Source of the DNA: Candidatus Gastranaerophilales bacterium
GTDB lineage: Bacteria > Cyanobacteriota > Vampirovibrionia > Gastranaerophilales > Gastranaerophilaceae
Direction of reading: 5' to 3'
Assembly (NCBI GenBank): GCA_021199975.1
Contig: JAJQHF010000270.1
Coordinates: 1 to 13,920, forward strand
DNA: 13,920 nucleotides
A program made the translations under genes and the position numbers. Position 1 is the stretch's first letter; each line of letters begins with the position of its first letter. Shown piece after piece: positions 6,471-11,447 of this stretch. The notes under the pieces were generated by a model, which saw only the letters and a program-made list of their open reading frames with translations, was not told where the DNA came from and did no database searches.

Positions 6471-6499
6471 ATTGTTAGTGTTACTAACTTAATGCACAA
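6471..6499 (-). promoter_or_regulatory. Probable leaderless promoter of XRE copy 1
   Basis: On the minus strand TTGTGC (6494-6499) and AACAAT (6471-6476) are 17 bp apart, and 7 nt past the -10 lies the A of the ATG (6464). The -35 falls between the two operators and the -10 overlaps the proximal operator. The same layout occurs upstream of XRE copy 2, which is the main support because the boxes themselves are weak. Confidence 0.5.
6474..6488. promoter_or_regulatory. Operator A, proximal site of XRE copy 1
   Basis: Perfect dyad GTTAGT-gtt-ACTAAC (15 bp), 9 nt upstream of the start codon and overlapping the predicted -10. Occupation would block transcription. Confidence 0.75.
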
Positions 6500-6513
6500 T
6501 TAGTGTTACTAGC
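6499..6513. promoter_or_regulatory. Operator B, distal site of XRE copy 1
   Basis: Near-dyad ATTAGT-gtt-ACTAGC, exactly 25 bp from operator A, upstream of the predicted -35 and 2 bp from the stop codon of XRE copy 2. Confidence 0.7.
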
Positions 6514-6515
6514 AT

Positions 6516-6728
6516 TTATTCAAAATCAAATAAATTTTTTACTTTTACATTTAAATTATCAGCAATTATTTTTAATTTTGTTACAGTTATATCAGTTTTT
6601 GCTAACTCAATTAAACTTATCATTGAACGAGATATACCATTGTACCCTATATCGTCTTGGGTTAATGCTTTTTCTTTCCTTATTTTTTTTAAGTGCTTTG
6701 CTAATTTTTGTAAATATTCCTTGTTCAT
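6516..6728 (-). CDS. XRE/Cro-CI-type regulator, copy 2 (70 aa)
   Basis: This is a tandem paralogue of the regulator at 6252-6464: same length, same single HTH domain (QDDIGYNGISRSMISLIE, 24-41) and an almost identical C-terminal third ending LFDFE. The copies differ mainly in the N-terminal helix and a few HTH-flanking positions (for example Y29 against I29 and A43-K44 against A43-R44). The recognition segment GISRSMISL is identical, so both probably read the same operator. There is no ribosome site before the ATG. The gene lies 51 bp upstream of copy 1 and is divergent from the LuxR-type gene at 6824, with operators C and D in between. Confidence 0.9.
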   Translation of the reverse strand: MNKEYLQKLAKHLKKIRKEKALTQDDIGYNGISRSMISLIELAKTDITVTKLKIIADNLNVKVKNLFDFE

Positions 6729-6734
6729 ATTTAA

Positions 6735-6763
6735 AATGTTAGTTATACTAACAATAATTACAA
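6735..6763 (-). promoter_or_regulatory. Probable leaderless promoter of XRE copy 2
   Basis: On the minus strand TTGTAA (6758-6763) and AACATT (6735-6740) are 17 bp apart, with the predicted transcription start on the ATG (6728). The geometry relative to operators C and D equals that of copy 1. Confidence 0.5.
6738..6752. promoter_or_regulatory. Operator C, proximal site of XRE copy 2
   Basis: Perfect dyad GTTAGT-tat-ACTAAC, 9 nt before the start codon, as operator A is before copy 1. Only the 3-bp centre differs from operator A. Confidence 0.75.
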
Positions 6764-6777
6764 CTAGTCACACTAGC
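6763..6777. promoter_or_regulatory. Operator D, distal site of XRE copy 2 and of the LuxR-type gene
   Basis: Near-dyad ACTAGT-cac-ACTAGC, exactly 25 bp from operator C. On the plus strand it overlaps the -35 and spacer of the putative promoter of the gene at 6824, so one site may control both directions. Confidence 0.7.
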
Positions 6778-6793
6778 AATAAAAATATATTAT
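6765..6793 (+). promoter_or_regulatory. Putative promoter of the LuxR-type gene
   Basis: TAGTCA (6765-6770) and TATTAT (6788-6793) with a 17-bp spacer. The -35 matches the consensus at four of six positions and the -10 at five of six. The -35 lies inside operator D. Confidence 0.45.
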
Positions 6794-6823
6794 AAATCTT
6801 AGAAAGGATTAAAGAAAAAATTA

Positions 6824-7078
6824 ATGACTAAAAGTACAATATTAGACATTATGTCATATCGTGAGTTTGAAATTATAGGTCTTATTATGAGTGGTTATAA
6901 TTATGACAAAATTTCTGCAAAATTAGATATTCCAAGATATCAAATAAAACAATATGTTAAATCTATAAATCAGAAATTAAATGCCTCAAATCGCATTGAA
7001 GCAGCTGCTAAAGTGGCAAAAGAAATAAAAAACCTAAATATGTATATAGAAATAAAAAATAGTGGAATAATAAAATAG
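6824..7078 (+). CDS. Free-standing LuxR/GerE-type HTH protein (84 aa)
   Basis: Residues about 11-66 follow the LuxR C-terminal HTH pattern. These are SYREFEIIGLIMSGY (11-25, equivalent to the family's LTxRExEVLxLxxxG), YDKISAKLDIPRYQIKQYV (27-45, HTH) and the closing KLNASNRIEAAAKV (52-65, equivalent to KLxVxNRTEA). No receiver, ligand-binding or ATPase domain is attached, so the protein is only a DNA-binding and dimerisation unit, as in small GerE-like regulators. The ribosome site (AAAGGA, 6803-6808) is 15 nt from the ATG, longer than usual; no better start is visible. It is divergent from the XRE pair and precedes gmk by 42 bp, but gmk has its own -10. A role in controlling the islet is inferred. 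Confidence 0.8.
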   Translation: MTKSTILDIMSYREFEIIGLIMSGYNYDKISAKLDIPRYQIKQYVKSINQKLNASNRIEAAAKVAKEIKNLNMYIEIKNSGIIK

Positions 7079-7085
7079 ATTCGGT

Positions 7086-7091
7086 TATAAT
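7086..7091 (+). promoter_or_regulatory. -10 box of the gmk operon
   Basis: A perfect TATAAT 30 nt before the gmk ATG, just past the LuxR-type gene's stop. The -35 at 17 bp distance (TGGAAT) is poor. It would start the gmk-coaBC-Nif3-rsmD operon. Confidence 0.55.
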
Positions 7092-7120
7092 CTTTTAAAA
7101 TCAGGTAAATAAGGAAGATT

Positions 7121-7690
7121 ATGAAAGGTCATTTATATATTATTTCAGGTTGTTCCGGTGTGGGGAAAGGGACTCTTTTAAAACTTTTTCTTCAAAAAAA
7201 TCCCGAAGTAAAATTATCAATTTCCGCAACAACAAGATTACCTAGAGAAAATGAAAAAGATGGTATAAACTACTTTTTCATTTCTAAAGAAGAGTTTCTG
7301 TCAGAAGTTAATAATAATGAATTTTTAGAATGGGCTGAATTTAGCGGGAACTACTACGGAACAAAAAAAAGCTTTGTGGAAAAAACTTTGAATGAAGGAA
7401 ATGATTTGATTCTTGAAATAGAAGTTCAAGGCGCTAAGCAGGTAAAAACTAAAATGCCCGAAGCAATAACTATATTTATTATGCCTCCTTCCGTTGATAC
7501 TCTTGAAGAAAGACTTAGAGGCAGACATACGGAAGATGAAGAAACCATACAAAAACGTCTGCATGAAGCAAACAGAGAAATTGAAGCAGGTAAAAATTTT
7601 GATTATAAAATTATTAATGATAACCTTGATGATGCACTGATTAATTTACAAAAAATTTTTAATAAAGAAAGAAGTAATTCCAAATGTTAA
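7121..7690 (+). CDS. gmk: Guanylate kinase
   Basis: Guanylate kinase phosphorylates GMP to GDP with ATP in the cytoplasm, a required step of guanine nucleotide synthesis and recycling. The 189 aa fit the family (about 185-210). The P-loop is GCSGVGKGT (10-18), with Cys where Pro is common. The GMP-binding region has TTRLPRENEKDG (37-48), Y51, E70 and YYGT (78-81). LILEIEVQGA (96-105) is the Walker B-like strand, RLRGR (131-135) the lid and DYKIIND (161-167) the closing strand. Ribosome site AAGGAAG (7111-7117) supports the ATG. The last 7 bp overlap coaBC. In many bacteria rpoZ sits between gmk and coaBC; here nothing does. Confidence 0.97.
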   Translation: MKGHLYIISGCSGVGKGTLLKLFLQKNPEVKLSISATTRLPRENEKDGINYFFISKEEFLSEVNNNEFLEWAEFSGNYYGTKKSFVEKTLNEGNDLILEIEVQGAKQVKTKMPEAITIFIMPPSVDTLEERLRGRHTEDEETIQKRLHEANREIEAGKNFDYKIINDNLDDALINLQKIFNKERSNSKC

Positions 7691-8865
7691 GCGGAAAAAC
7701 AGTATTAATAGGAATAACAGGTGCAATTGCAGCTTATAAAACCTGTGAACTTATCAGGCTGTTTAAAAAAAATAATGCAAATGTAAAAGTTGTTGTAACT
7801 CCAAATGCGCTTAATTTTGTTACTAAAACAACAATTGAGTCATTAAGCCAAAACCCTTTAAATATTGAGCAGTTTAACATAAATGAATTTAAACCCGAAC
7901 ATATTTCGCTTACTGATGAAGCGGATGTTTTTCTAATTGCACCAGCAAGTGCAAATACTATAGCAAAAATGGCACTTGGCATATGTGATAATCTTTTAAC
8001 TTCTGTTTTTTGTGCCTTTAATAAACAAGTCGTAATTGCTCCTTGTATGAATACAAATATGTGGGAAAATCCTGCGGTACAAAAAAATATAGAAACTTTA
8101 AAATCAAGAGGGGTAATTGCAGTAGAACCCGAATTTGGTTTTTTGGCATGCGGCGCAAACGGGAAAGGACGTTTAGCCGATATAAATACAATTTTTGAAA
8201 CAGCTAAAAAATGTTTGCTGCCCGAACAAATTTTAAAAGGCAAAAAAATAGTAATTACGGCAGGCGGTACAAAAGAAAAAATTGATGCAGTAAGATATAT
8301 AGGCAATTACAGCTCGGGAAAAATGGGAATTGCTCTTGCAGACTGTGCTTATAAGCTTGGTGCCGATGTTGTTTTAATTTCTACAGTTGAAACAGATAAA
8401 AAATATAAAGTTATTAATGTTCAAAGCGCACAAGAAATGTTTGATACTGTTAAAAAAGAATTTAAAACGGCAGATTCTTTAATTATGGCTGCTGCAGTCA
8501 GTGATTACAGGGTAACAAATATACAAGAACAAAAAATCAAAAAAAACAGCACACCTTTAACTGTTGAACTGGTTGAAAATCCTGATATTTTAAAAGAAAT
8601 GTCAGAAATAAAAACAGATAATCAAATTGTAGTAGGTTTTTGTGCAGAAAGTCAAAATCTGATTGAAAATGCCATGCAAAAAATTGAAAAAAAAGGCTGC
8701 GACTACATCTGTGCTAATGATATTTCAAAAAAAGATATCGGGTTCTCGTCAAATTATAATGAATTGTATATAATAAATAAAGAAAAAGAAATTTATCATA
8801 TAGAAAAAACGGATAAACAAACAGCTGCAATGAAAATTTTGGAAAAAATATATGGAAAAAGTTAG
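7684..8865 (+). CDS. coaBC: Bifunctional phosphopantothenoylcysteine decarboxylase / phosphopantothenate-cysteine ligase
   Basis: CoaBC makes 4'-phosphopantetheine for coenzyme A: the CoaB half joins cysteine to phosphopantothenate (CTP-dependent in bacteria) and the CoaC half decarboxylates the product with FMN. The 393 aa are typical. CoaC (about 1-180) shows GITGAIAAYK (10-19), active-site H73, the APASANT strand (86-92), PCMNTNMW (120-127, with N123; the usual motif is PxMNxxMW) and the flap C156 in ACGANGKGRLA. CoaB (about 185-393) shows ITAGGTKEKIDAVRYIGN (191-208), SSGKMG (210-215), AAAVSDYR (269-276), KIKK (284-287) and ENPDIL (298-303). GFCAES (318-323) replaces the common GFAAET. 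It overlaps gmk by 7 bp and the Nif3 gene by 14 bp, so translation is probably coupled. Confidence 0.97.
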   Translation: MLSGKTVLIGITGAIAAYKTCELIRLFKKNNANVKVVVTPNALNFVTKTTIESLSQNPLNIEQFNINEFKPEHISLTDEADVFLIAPASANTIAKMALGICDNLLTSVFCAFNKQVVIAPCMNTNMWENPAVQKNIETLKSRGVIAVEPEFGFLACGANGKGRLADINTIFETAKKCLLPEQILKGKKIVITAGGTKEKIDAVRYIGNYSSGKMGIALADCAYKLGADVVLISTVETDKKYKVINVQSAQEMFDTVKKEFKTADSLIMAAAVSDYRVTNIQEQKIKKNSTPLTVELVENPDILKEMSEIKTDNQIVVGFCAESQNLIENAMQKIEKKGCDYICANDISKKDIGFSSNYNELYIINKEKEIYHIEKTDKQTAAMKILEKIYGKS

Positions 8866-9586
8866 TAAAATAATAAAAAAAATAGAAGATTTTGCTCCGC
8901 TTTCAACAATGCAAAAATGGGATAATTCGGGTTGGCAGATAAATTTAGGTATTGAAAATACAAGCAAAATACTGCTTGCACTTGATGTTACTCCTTCAAC
9001 TGTTGATGAAGCCGTTAATAAACATTGTGACTTAATATTATCACATCATCCCGTTTTCTTTAATCCGATAAAAACTATAGAAGCGCCTTATATAATAAAA
9101 GCTTTGCAAAACAATATTCAAATATATTCTGCACATACTAACCTTGATATAGCACAAGGCGGAGTCAGCGAATACCTTGCGGAAAAATGCGGATTTAAAG
9201 AACTTGATACAGCTTTTGAGTTTATTAAATATAAAAAATTTGATGAAGAGAAAAATTTTTCAAAACTTATTTCTGCCTTAAAAACCATATTCGGTCTTTC
9301 AAGTATAAAAGTTGTAAACAGTAAAAGAAAAACATACAGTTCTATTGCATTTTGTTCGGGAAGCGGTGCGGAATATATTCAGGATTTGGAAAAAATCGGT
9401 ATTGATGTTTTTATTACAGGAGATTTAAAACATCATCAGGCTCTTAATGCAAGTAAAATGACCATTATTGATTTGGGGCATTTTCACAGTGAAAAATTTG
9501 TTGTTGAAATTTTTGAAAAACTGTTAAAAGATGAAGATGTAGAAATTATTACAGCTGTTGAAAAACCGGCATGGGAGTTAATATGA
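8852..9586 (+). CDS. Nif3-family dinuclear-metal protein (DUF34, YbgI/YqfO-like)
   Basis: Members of this widespread family form toroidal hexamers with a two-metal site; a GTP cyclohydrolase I type 2 label is often attached but the physiological role is uncertain. The 244 aa match the short (YbgI-like) form without the inserted YqfO domain. Visible metal-ligand motifs are SHHP (64-67, H65 and H66), HTNLD (95-99, H95 and D99) and HFHSE (210-214, H210 or H212 with E214); the family motif at the last site is usually GHxxxE. KWDNSGWQ (22-29) matches the N-terminal family signature. The start overlaps the coaBC end by 14 bp, and the stop shares ATGA with the next gene. Confidence 0.9.
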   Translation: MEKVSKIIKKIEDFAPLSTMQKWDNSGWQINLGIENTSKILLALDVTPSTVDEAVNKHCDLILSHHPVFFNPIKTIEAPYIIKALQNNIQIYSAHTNLDIAQGGVSEYLAEKCGFKELDTAFEFIKYKKFDEEKNFSKLISALKTIFGLSSIKVVNSKRKTYSSIAFCSGSGAEYIQDLEKIGIDVFITGDLKHHQALNASKMTIIDLGHFHSEKFVVEIFEKLLKDEDVEIITAVEKPAWELI

Positions 9587-10116
9587 TAAAGAAAACTTTT
9601 TTATGTTTAATGAGTTTTATATTGATACAAAGTTATTGTCTGGCAAAAGATAAATTACAATTTGATTTTCCAAATGACGGTTGGCATAAAGTAGTAAGTC
9701 CTGATGGTGTTGAAAGTAAAAAATGTTATGTTCCTTATAACCAAACATCTGAAAATTATACGGAAATGCTTATTTTAAATGAACGTATATTACAAAATCA
9801 AGGTCTTACCTCTATGGTTATAATGCAAAAGCAGCTTGGAAAAGATAAAAATAATTACAAAGATATAACACCTGAATATATTTCTCAAGATATAAATAAT
9901 ACAATGACTACGTGGTGCAGCCAGACAAAAAATGTTTGTACGGTACAGAGAGCTTTTCAGGGAACAGAAGGTATAATTCTTGCAATATATATAAATAAAG
10001 CGCCTCATTATTCTCAAAATTTATTCGGTCAATGGCCTAATATTTTAAGTAATATCAAAGTGTATTCTCCCGCTGACGGAGAGAAAACACCCGATAATAT
10101 AATAGAGCTTGATTAA
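9583..10116 (+). CDS. Exported protein of unknown function (177 aa)
   Basis: I do not recognise this family. The first 21 residues are a Sec signal peptide: basic start MIKK, a hydrophobic core of Leu, Phe and Ile, and probable cleavage after SYCLA before KDK. The Cys there is not in a good lipobox, so it is not a clear lipoprotein. The mature part is soluble, with three further Cys (about residues 49, 108 and 114) that could form a disulfide. I chose the ATG at 9583 rather than the in-frame ATG 12 bp earlier. GGGAG at 9574-9578 lies at ideal distance from it, the signal peptide then begins properly, and ATGA overlaps the Nif3 stop. It is followed directly by rsmD (TAATG overlap). Confidence 0.8.
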   Translation: MIKKTFLCLMSFILIQSYCLAKDKLQFDFPNDGWHKVVSPDGVESKKCYVPYNQTSENYTEMLILNERILQNQGLTSMVIMQKQLGKDKNNYKDITPEYISQDINNTMTTWCSQTKNVCTVQRAFQGTEGIILAIYINKAPHYSQNLFGQWPNILSNIKVYSPADGEKTPDNIIELD

Positions 10117-10652
10117 TGCAAATAACAGGCGGCAAATATAATTCCCGTAAAATTAAGACGGCGGAATATGATAATATAAAACCGACATTATCAAAAACAC
10201 GTCAAGGCATATTTAATACACTTATATCCATGATGGATTTTGAGGGTAAAATTTTTTTTGATATGTTTGCAGGAAGCGGAATAATGAGTCTTGAAGCAAT
10301 TTCCAGGGGATTTCAGGTTGTATCTTTTGAAAAAGATAGAAAAACGGCAATTGCAATAAAAGAAGCTTTTAAAAGTTTGAATCTTAAACCTGACCTTTAT
10401 TTTGGAGATGTGTTAAAAAATATTATAAAGGTAAATATAAAGCCTGATGTTATTTTTATTGATCCTCCTTATGAGTCTGATTTATACGAACAATCCTTGA
10501 CTATTATAAAAAACAATAACATATTACAACCAAACGGTATAATAATAATGGAACATCCTATTGATAAATCAATAAAAATTGAAGGCTTTAAAATGATTAA
10601 AGTCAAAACCTACGGTGATAAACAAATTACATATATTAGTCAAGCGGAATAA
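10116..10652 (+). CDS. rsmD: 16S rRNA (guanine966-N2)-methyltransferase
   Basis: RsmD methylates N2 of G966 in 16S rRNA during 30S assembly, using S-adenosylmethionine. The 178 aa show the family layout: N-terminal ITGGKYNSRKI (3-13), KPTLSKTRQGIFN (22-34; the family has RPTxxxxREAxFN), SAM motif I FFDMFAGSGIMSLEA (47-61), acidic E72 in VVSFEKD and catalytic motif IV DPPY (116-119). It starts within the stop of the preceding gene (TAATG) and is the last gene of the operon. Its last 17 bp overlap the end of the convergent LysM gene, with no terminator between them. Confidence 0.93.
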   Translation: MQITGGKYNSRKIKTAEYDNIKPTLSKTRQGIFNTLISMMDFEGKIFFDMFAGSGIMSLEAISRGFQVVSFEKDRKTAIAIKEAFKSLNLKPDLYFGDVLKNIIKVNIKPDVIFIDPPYESDLYEQSLTIIKNNNILQPNGIIIMEHPIDKSIKIEGFKMIKVKTYGDKQITYISQAE

Positions 10653-11223
10653 TTAATTTTTGACCGATTGAAAGCTTGTTTGCATTAGTTAATTTATTAG
10701 CTTGTTTGATTTTATCAACCTTTGATGGGTCATACTTACCGTAAAAACGATATACAATAGAACTCATTGAATCACCGCTTTTAACGGTATAAATTTCCGT
10801 TGCGGGGATTGTAACCTCTTCTGCCGCTTGAGTTGAAGCAGGTACTACCGAAATATTTGAATTTATTTGCGGTAATTTACTTTTTCTTGAAATTTTCTTT
10901 TCAAATTTTGGCTGGCCTAAAGAGGTAGAAGAAGGCTCTGCTGCAATATTTGAACTGATACTTAAAATAGAGTTCATAATAAACATACATAAAGCACCTG
11001 CAATAAATCCCGTTAATAAATAAACACCGGGGGATTTTTCTTCTTTCGGGCTTATTTTGAAATTTTGCCACAAAAGATCCAGTTCCTTTTGTTTGCCTTG
11101 TCTTTTGTACGTTTTTGGGGCATTATCCTCATCGTTATTATATTCTTTTTGACTTTTTAATTCTGATAAAAAAGCTATTTTTTCATCGGACAAATTAGAC
11201 CTGTATATAGATGAATTTCTCAT
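10636..11223 (-). CDS. Membrane-anchored LysM-domain protein (195 aa)
   Basis: The order is a charged cytoplasmic N-terminus (1-62), one transmembrane helix (about 66-88, GVYLLTGFIAGALCMFIMN), a Ser/Pro/Lys-rich linker, and a C-terminal LysM domain (145-193: YTVKSGDSMSSIVYRFYG through LSIGQKLIIP). LysM binds the glycan chains of peptidoglycan or related N-acetylglucosamine polymers. With the helix acting as a signal anchor, the LysM would face the envelope and tether the membrane to the wall or recruit cell-wall enzymes. No catalytic domain is present. The ATG is preceded by GGGG 7 nt upstream, as a weak ribosome site. Its 3' end overlaps rsmD by 17 bp. Confidence 0.88.
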   Translation of the reverse strand: MRNSSIYRSNLSDEKIAFLSELKSQKEYNNDEDNAPKTYKRQGKQKELDLLWQNFKISPKEEKSPGVYLLTGFIAGALCMFIMNSILSISSNIAAEPSSTSLGQPKFEKKISRKSKLPQINSNISVVPASTQAAEEVTIPATEIYTVKSGDSMSSIVYRFYGKYDPSKVDKIKQANKLTNANKLSIGQKLIIPLD

Positions 11224-11257
11224 AAATATTACCCCAATCCTTTCCCTTTATAATTTA

Positions 11258-11287
11258 ATGATATCCGAACCTTAATTTTAAAGTCAA
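11258..11287 (-). promoter_or_regulatory. Sigma-70-type promoter of the LysM gene
   Basis: On the minus strand TTGACT (11282-11287) and TATCAT (11258-11263) are 18 bp apart, each matching five of six consensus bases. The start codon follows about 34 nt after the -10 box. Confidence 0.65.
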
Positions 11288-11369
11288 GAAATATGAGCAT
11301 TTTATTACAATGTGATACAAATTTATGACTTGATGTAAACTTATGTAAAAATTTCGGCAAAATACGTTC

Positions 11370-11397
11370 AAAAAACTCAAGTTTTTTCCCCCCCCCC
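11370..11397. repeat. Perfect 7-bp hairpin followed by a run of ten C
   Basis: AAAAAAC (11370-11376), loop TCAA and GTTTTTT (11381-11387) form a perfect inverted repeat. Ten C residues follow at 11388-11397. A C10 run is striking in such AT-rich DNA and is slippage-prone. It lies 50 bp before the start of the large repeat protein, so it is in that gene's promoter or leader region. No clear -35/-10 pair was found around it. A sequencing or assembly effect cannot be excluded. Confidence 0.7.
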
Positions 11398-11447
11398 AAG
11401 CCGATTGCAAGAATAGGATGTAAAGAAATTTATTAAGGTTATTTATT

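Noticed and set aside
6503..6742. 79-codon plus-strand frame opposite XRE copy 2, rich in Leu and Phe
   Set aside because: It is the complement of a clear HTH gene and its operators; the hydrophobic composition comes from A-rich sense codons read in reverse.
6474..6777. Short repeats with regular spacing as a possible miniature CRISPR array
   Set aside because: The four 15-bp units are dyads placed at promoters of two duplicated genes and separated by a coding region; there is no run of spacers and no cas gene.
3967..7080. Mobile element boundaries for the islet
   Set aside because: No transposase, integrase, tRNA gene, terminal inverted repeats or flanking target duplications could be seen, so the islet is described by content only.
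7734..8306. 190-codon open frame on the minus strand inside coaBC
   Set aside because: It lies entirely within the well-supported coaBC gene, has no ribosome site and its composition mirrors the sense strand.
9571..9582. Earlier in-frame ATG of the exported protein (adds MGVN)
   Set aside because: GGGAG lies inside this extension at ideal distance from the second ATG, and the signal peptide is regular only from that ATG.
11370..11387. The A/T hairpin before the C-run as an intrinsic terminator
   Set aside because: The stem has a single G-C pair and is followed by C10, not a T-run, so it lacks the features needed for termination.
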